The position numbers were made by a program, and so were the translations under genes. A DNA stretch of 8,067 nucleotides from JAVBQU01 sp031548675 (GTDB lineage Bacteria; Bacteroidota; Bacteroidia; Bacteroidales; P3), in the NCBI GenBank assembly GCA_031548675.1, contig JAVBQU010000157.1, forward strand, positions 1-8,067. Direction: 5' to 3'. How positions within the stretch are numbered: the first letter of the stretch is position 1; each line of letters starts with the position of its first letter. The notes below the pieces were generated by a model, which saw nothing but the letters and a program-made list of their open reading frames with translations, ran no database searches and was not told the DNA's origin. Below are positions 6,327 through 8,067 of the stretch, piece by piece.

Positions 6327-6397
6327 ACAGATTGCTTCACTAACGTTCGGCAATGACAAGGAAATCGAGTGATAGCACGTCATTGCTGTAGACGTTA
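6327..6397. repeat. REP-like extragenic palindromic repeat pair
   Basis: AGATTGCTTC...GGCAATGAC (6329-6357) resembles the widespread bacterial palindromic repeat whose ends read AGATTGCTTC and GCAATGAC. A second, shorter opposite copy follows. GCAATGAC (6350-6357) pairs with GTCATTGC (6379-6386), extendable to 10 bp with one G-U pair. Outer arms TAACGT (6341-6346) and ACGTTA (6392-6397) also pair across a small internal loop. The loop is 21 nt. Such elements are non-coding and dispersed, and sit between genes. Confidence 0.5.
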
Positions 6398-6439
6398 ATT
6401 AATTCTATATTCTTATGTAATAATAAAAGCCCTGCCGTT

Positions 6440-7453
6440 ATGAATCTTAGAATCCTTATTGTATCTACCTTTCTTATTTTTACCTTTAAAAGTTTTGCCC
6501 AAAATGCCAATGTACGGAAATACCATGAATTGGTAAATAGAGCTGAAATACTTATTTGTAAGGATAGCGGACAATATGCTCTGCCTCTGTATGCCGAAGC
6601 TTTTTCTATTTTCGATAAACCGTTTAAAAAAGATGTTCATAATTATGCTAAATTAGGTTTGCAGTTTAATGATAGTACTGCTATAAAACATGTATTTCCT
6701 AAAATCCGATTATTGGGGTACAATACCAAAGAGTATGTCAAATATTATCAGAAAAATAATTATCAGGGAGTTGCATATTTTGCCGAACAAGAATCTAAAT
6801 ACCAAGAAAAATCGAGTATTGATAGTGCCTATATGCAGTTTATTTTTTCTCTTATGAATGCCGACCAAAAAGTTCGCTTTCGTGATAGTGACAGCCCCGA
6901 TTTTTATGATTCTATTAGGATAACGGATAGTGTAAATATAGACTTATTGGGTAAATATATCGAAAAAAATGGTTTTCCGACAGAATACCGTATATCATAT
7001 CCGGCTGACTACTATTTATTATTACATCATTACAGGCTTTTAGATAGGGGGATTCCTTTAGATTCTATTCTTTTAACTAATGTTCGTAATGGTAATCTGC
7101 ACCCGCATTACTATGCCATGCTGAATGACGGAAGCTACAATATGTTCAACCCCAATACGGCTATGGATGAATTGGTAATTGTAAAGCCCAAGGGACTTTA
7201 TTTTGGTTCAAACAGATTATACCATGCAGAAACAAAATCAAATCGATTAATAGATGAAGACATTGAAAAATTCGATTGGACGGTGCATGTAATACCTTTT
7301 ACGGCAAAAGAAGCCAAAGTCATGAACAAAGCCCGCAAACATATATATATGGAAACTATAGAGGAAACCATTATCAAAGCGCAATACAGCAAGGGTATGT
7401 TTCAGCCATTTTCATATATAACTATTCCGATTATCCCTATGGAAGAATTCTAA
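6440..7453 (+). CDS. Secreted/periplasmic protein of unknown function, possibly DUF6624-like
   Basis: This 337-residue protein begins with a signal peptide: MNLR, a hydrophobic stretch (about 5-17), then SFA|QN with probable cleavage after residue 20. There is no lipobox cysteine, so a soluble periplasmic or outer-surface protein is expected. Residues about 25-75 (YHELVNRAE, YALPLYAEAF, VHNYAKLGL) look like one TPR-type helical pair common at the start of Bacteroidetes secreted proteins. Residues about 165-230 carry an 'L..YI..NGFP', HHYR and 'YAMLNDG' pattern that loosely recalls DUF6624; this is a pattern impression, not a match I can test. The family is not otherwise recognised. The ATG at 6440 is chosen because it supplies the signal peptide. 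It is alone in its unit, downstream of the rmlB hairpin and converging on the recombinase at 7685. No clear TAnnTTTG box was found upstream. Confidence 0.8.
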   Translation: MNLRILIVSTFLIFTFKSFAQNANVRKYHELVNRAEILICKDSGQYALPLYAEAFSIFDKPFKKDVHNYAKLGLQFNDSTAIKHVFPKIRLLGYNTKEYVKYYQKNNYQGVAYFAEQESKYQEKSSIDSAYMQFIFSLMNADQKVRFRDSDSPDFYDSIRITDSVNIDLLGKYIEKNGFPTEYRISYPADYYLLLHHYRLLDRGIPLDSILLTNVRNGNLHPHYYAMLNDGSYNMFNPNTAMDELVIVKPKGLYFGSNRLYHAETKSNRLIDEDIEKFDWTVHVIPFTAKEAKVMNKARKHIYMETIEETIIKAQYSKGMFQPFSYITIPIIPMEEF

Positions 7454-7583
7454 TAAATCTCATATTCAAATTAAAGATGATTTTGTTATGCCCGCCATAT
7501 CGCTGCTACAATTGGTATTCCTTGAGAAATTCTAATGATTATCGCGCTTTTACTATCAAAAATACCGCTGCCACTTGCAGAAT

Positions 7584-7665
7584 CTCCGCCGGAACACTTT
7601 TTATGATTCTGCACCGTGCAAAACCTCCACGGGAATACTTTTTACGATTCTACCGCGTGTAGAGG
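7584..7665. repeat. Degenerate 41-bp tandem repeat, two units
   Basis: Units 7584-7624 and 7625-7665 share CTCC..C.GGAA.ACTTTTTA.GATTCT and a GTG-containing tail, matching at most positions. The last 20 bases before the first unit (7564-7583) resemble a third, decayed tail. The period is not a multiple of three, so the repeat is non-coding. The second unit can fold imperfectly (CCTC/GAGG, CACG/CGTG). It lies between the converging genes, beginning 20 bp past the recombinase stop. Confidence 0.65.
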
Positions 7666-7684
7666 TAATAAATACGCAATATGC

Positions 7685-8067
7685 TTACCGGGCAGATTTA
7701 TTTTTATATAAAGGGTGGTATTTTCGGATAGTTTCTTCCAAGAATTTTGTATTCAAGTGTGTGTAGATTTCTGTGGTGGTAATACTTTCGTGTCCGAGCA
7801 TTTCTTGTACTGCCCGTAAATCTGCCCCATTTTGAACCAAATCGGTAGCAAACGAATGGCGTAAAGTATGCGGACTGATATTTTTACGAATCCCTGCCCT
7901 GTTTGCCAAATCCTTGATGATATTAAACACCATCACTCTGGAGAGCTTCCCTCCTCTCCTATTCAAAAATAAAATATCTTCATTTCCCTTTTGTATAGGC
8001 AGGGTATTTCTTATTTCGTGTATATATAAATGAATACAATGCAATGCAACAGTATTTATGGGTACTA
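7685..8067 (-). CDS. xerD: XerC/XerD-family tyrosine recombinase, C-terminal part only (5' end beyond window)
   Basis: The minus-strand frame is open to the window edge, so about 126 C-terminal residues of a protein normally near 300 are visible; the TTG at 8042-8044 is internal. The part shown is the catalytic domain. It has VPIN before the beta-hairpin region, ILFLNRRGGKLSR, then H-x-x-R in SPHTLRHSFAT, histidine in EMLGHESITTTEIYTH and nucleophile Tyr nine residues after that histidine. ADLRAVQEMLGH is typical of XerD. Xer proteins resolve chromosome dimers at dif with a partner and FtsK. No dif-like site was noted. It is distinct in type from the IntDOT-like protein at 2201-3451 and is probably a core chromosomal gene. 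XerC or a phage-type relative cannot be fully excluded without the N-terminal half. Confidence 0.88.
   Translation of the reverse strand, partial: VPINTVALHCIHLYIHEIRNTLPIQKGNEDILFLNRRGGKLSRVMVFNIIKDLANRAGIRKNISPHTLRHSFATDLVQNGADLRAVQEMLGHESITTTEIYTHLNTKFLEETIRKYHPLYKNKSAR

Noticed and set aside
6653..6662. TTAGGTTTGC, a one-mismatch match to the same core
   Set aside because: It lies within the secreted-protein gene with no sign of a junction.
7276..7662. Plus-strand 128-residue frame overlapping the end of the secreted-protein gene
   Set aside because: It starts inside another gene and runs through the non-coding 41-bp repeats. It has no domain or start signal.
2201..8067. The two recombinases as a pair bounding one element
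   Set aside because: The right-hand protein is XerD-like and likely chromosomal. The rml genes between them look like host genes, and no matching core was seen near 7685-8067.
1..8067. CRISPR arrays, tRNA, rRNA, insertion-sequence transposases
   Set aside because: No regularly spaced repeats with unique spacers, no cloverleaf or rRNA-like sequence, and no transposase gene were recognised on either strand.

Overview
The window looks like Bacteroidetes (probably Bacteroidia) DNA. It has A+T-rich spacers, almost no Shine-Dalgarno sequences, a tyrosine recombinase of the conjugative-transposon (CTnDOT/IntDOT-like) type, a promoter-like TAnnTTTG box, and a secreted protein with a short '...SFA|QN' signal peptide. 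The genus cannot be told from the sequence alone.

Left part (1 to about 3700), read as one end of an integrated mobile element. A large 5'-truncated gene (1-1886, +) encodes the C-terminal part of a protein whose visible first third resembles the end of an HD-family dNTP phosphohydrolase and whose rest is an amino-methyltransferase (DPFGGTG, then TSPPY). A spacer of about 300 bp follows, with two hairpins. Next is a complete tyrosine recombinase on the minus strand (2201-3451) that lacks the canonical first catalytic arginine, as IntDOT does. About 240 bp upstream of its start lies GTATTTTTGC (3689-3698), an exact match to GTANNTTTGC, the core recombined by CTnDOT-type integrases. The same bases form a Bacteroidetes -7 box for the next gene. 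The simplest reading is that this is the element-chromosome junction and that everything to its right is host chromosome.

Middle part (3717-6297, +). A small HAD-fold protein is followed by rmlA and rmlB, the first two steps of dTDP-deoxysugar synthesis for surface polysaccharide. The three genes share a strand with gaps of about 95 and 140 bp, and a perfect 12-bp hairpin lies just after rmlB. No rmlC or rmlD is present in the window.

Right part (6298-8067). After the hairpin comes a REP-like palindromic repeat. A secreted protein of unknown function (6440-7453, +) follows, with a TPR-like N-terminus and a possible DUF6624-like core. It converges on the C-terminal end of a XerC/XerD-type recombinase (minus strand, cut by the window edge). 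Between the two is a degenerate 41-bp tandem repeat.

The best candidates for something new are the HD-methyltransferase fusion carried near the recombinase, and the junction where an integrase core site doubles as a promoter box. The pieces that would settle both lie outside the window.
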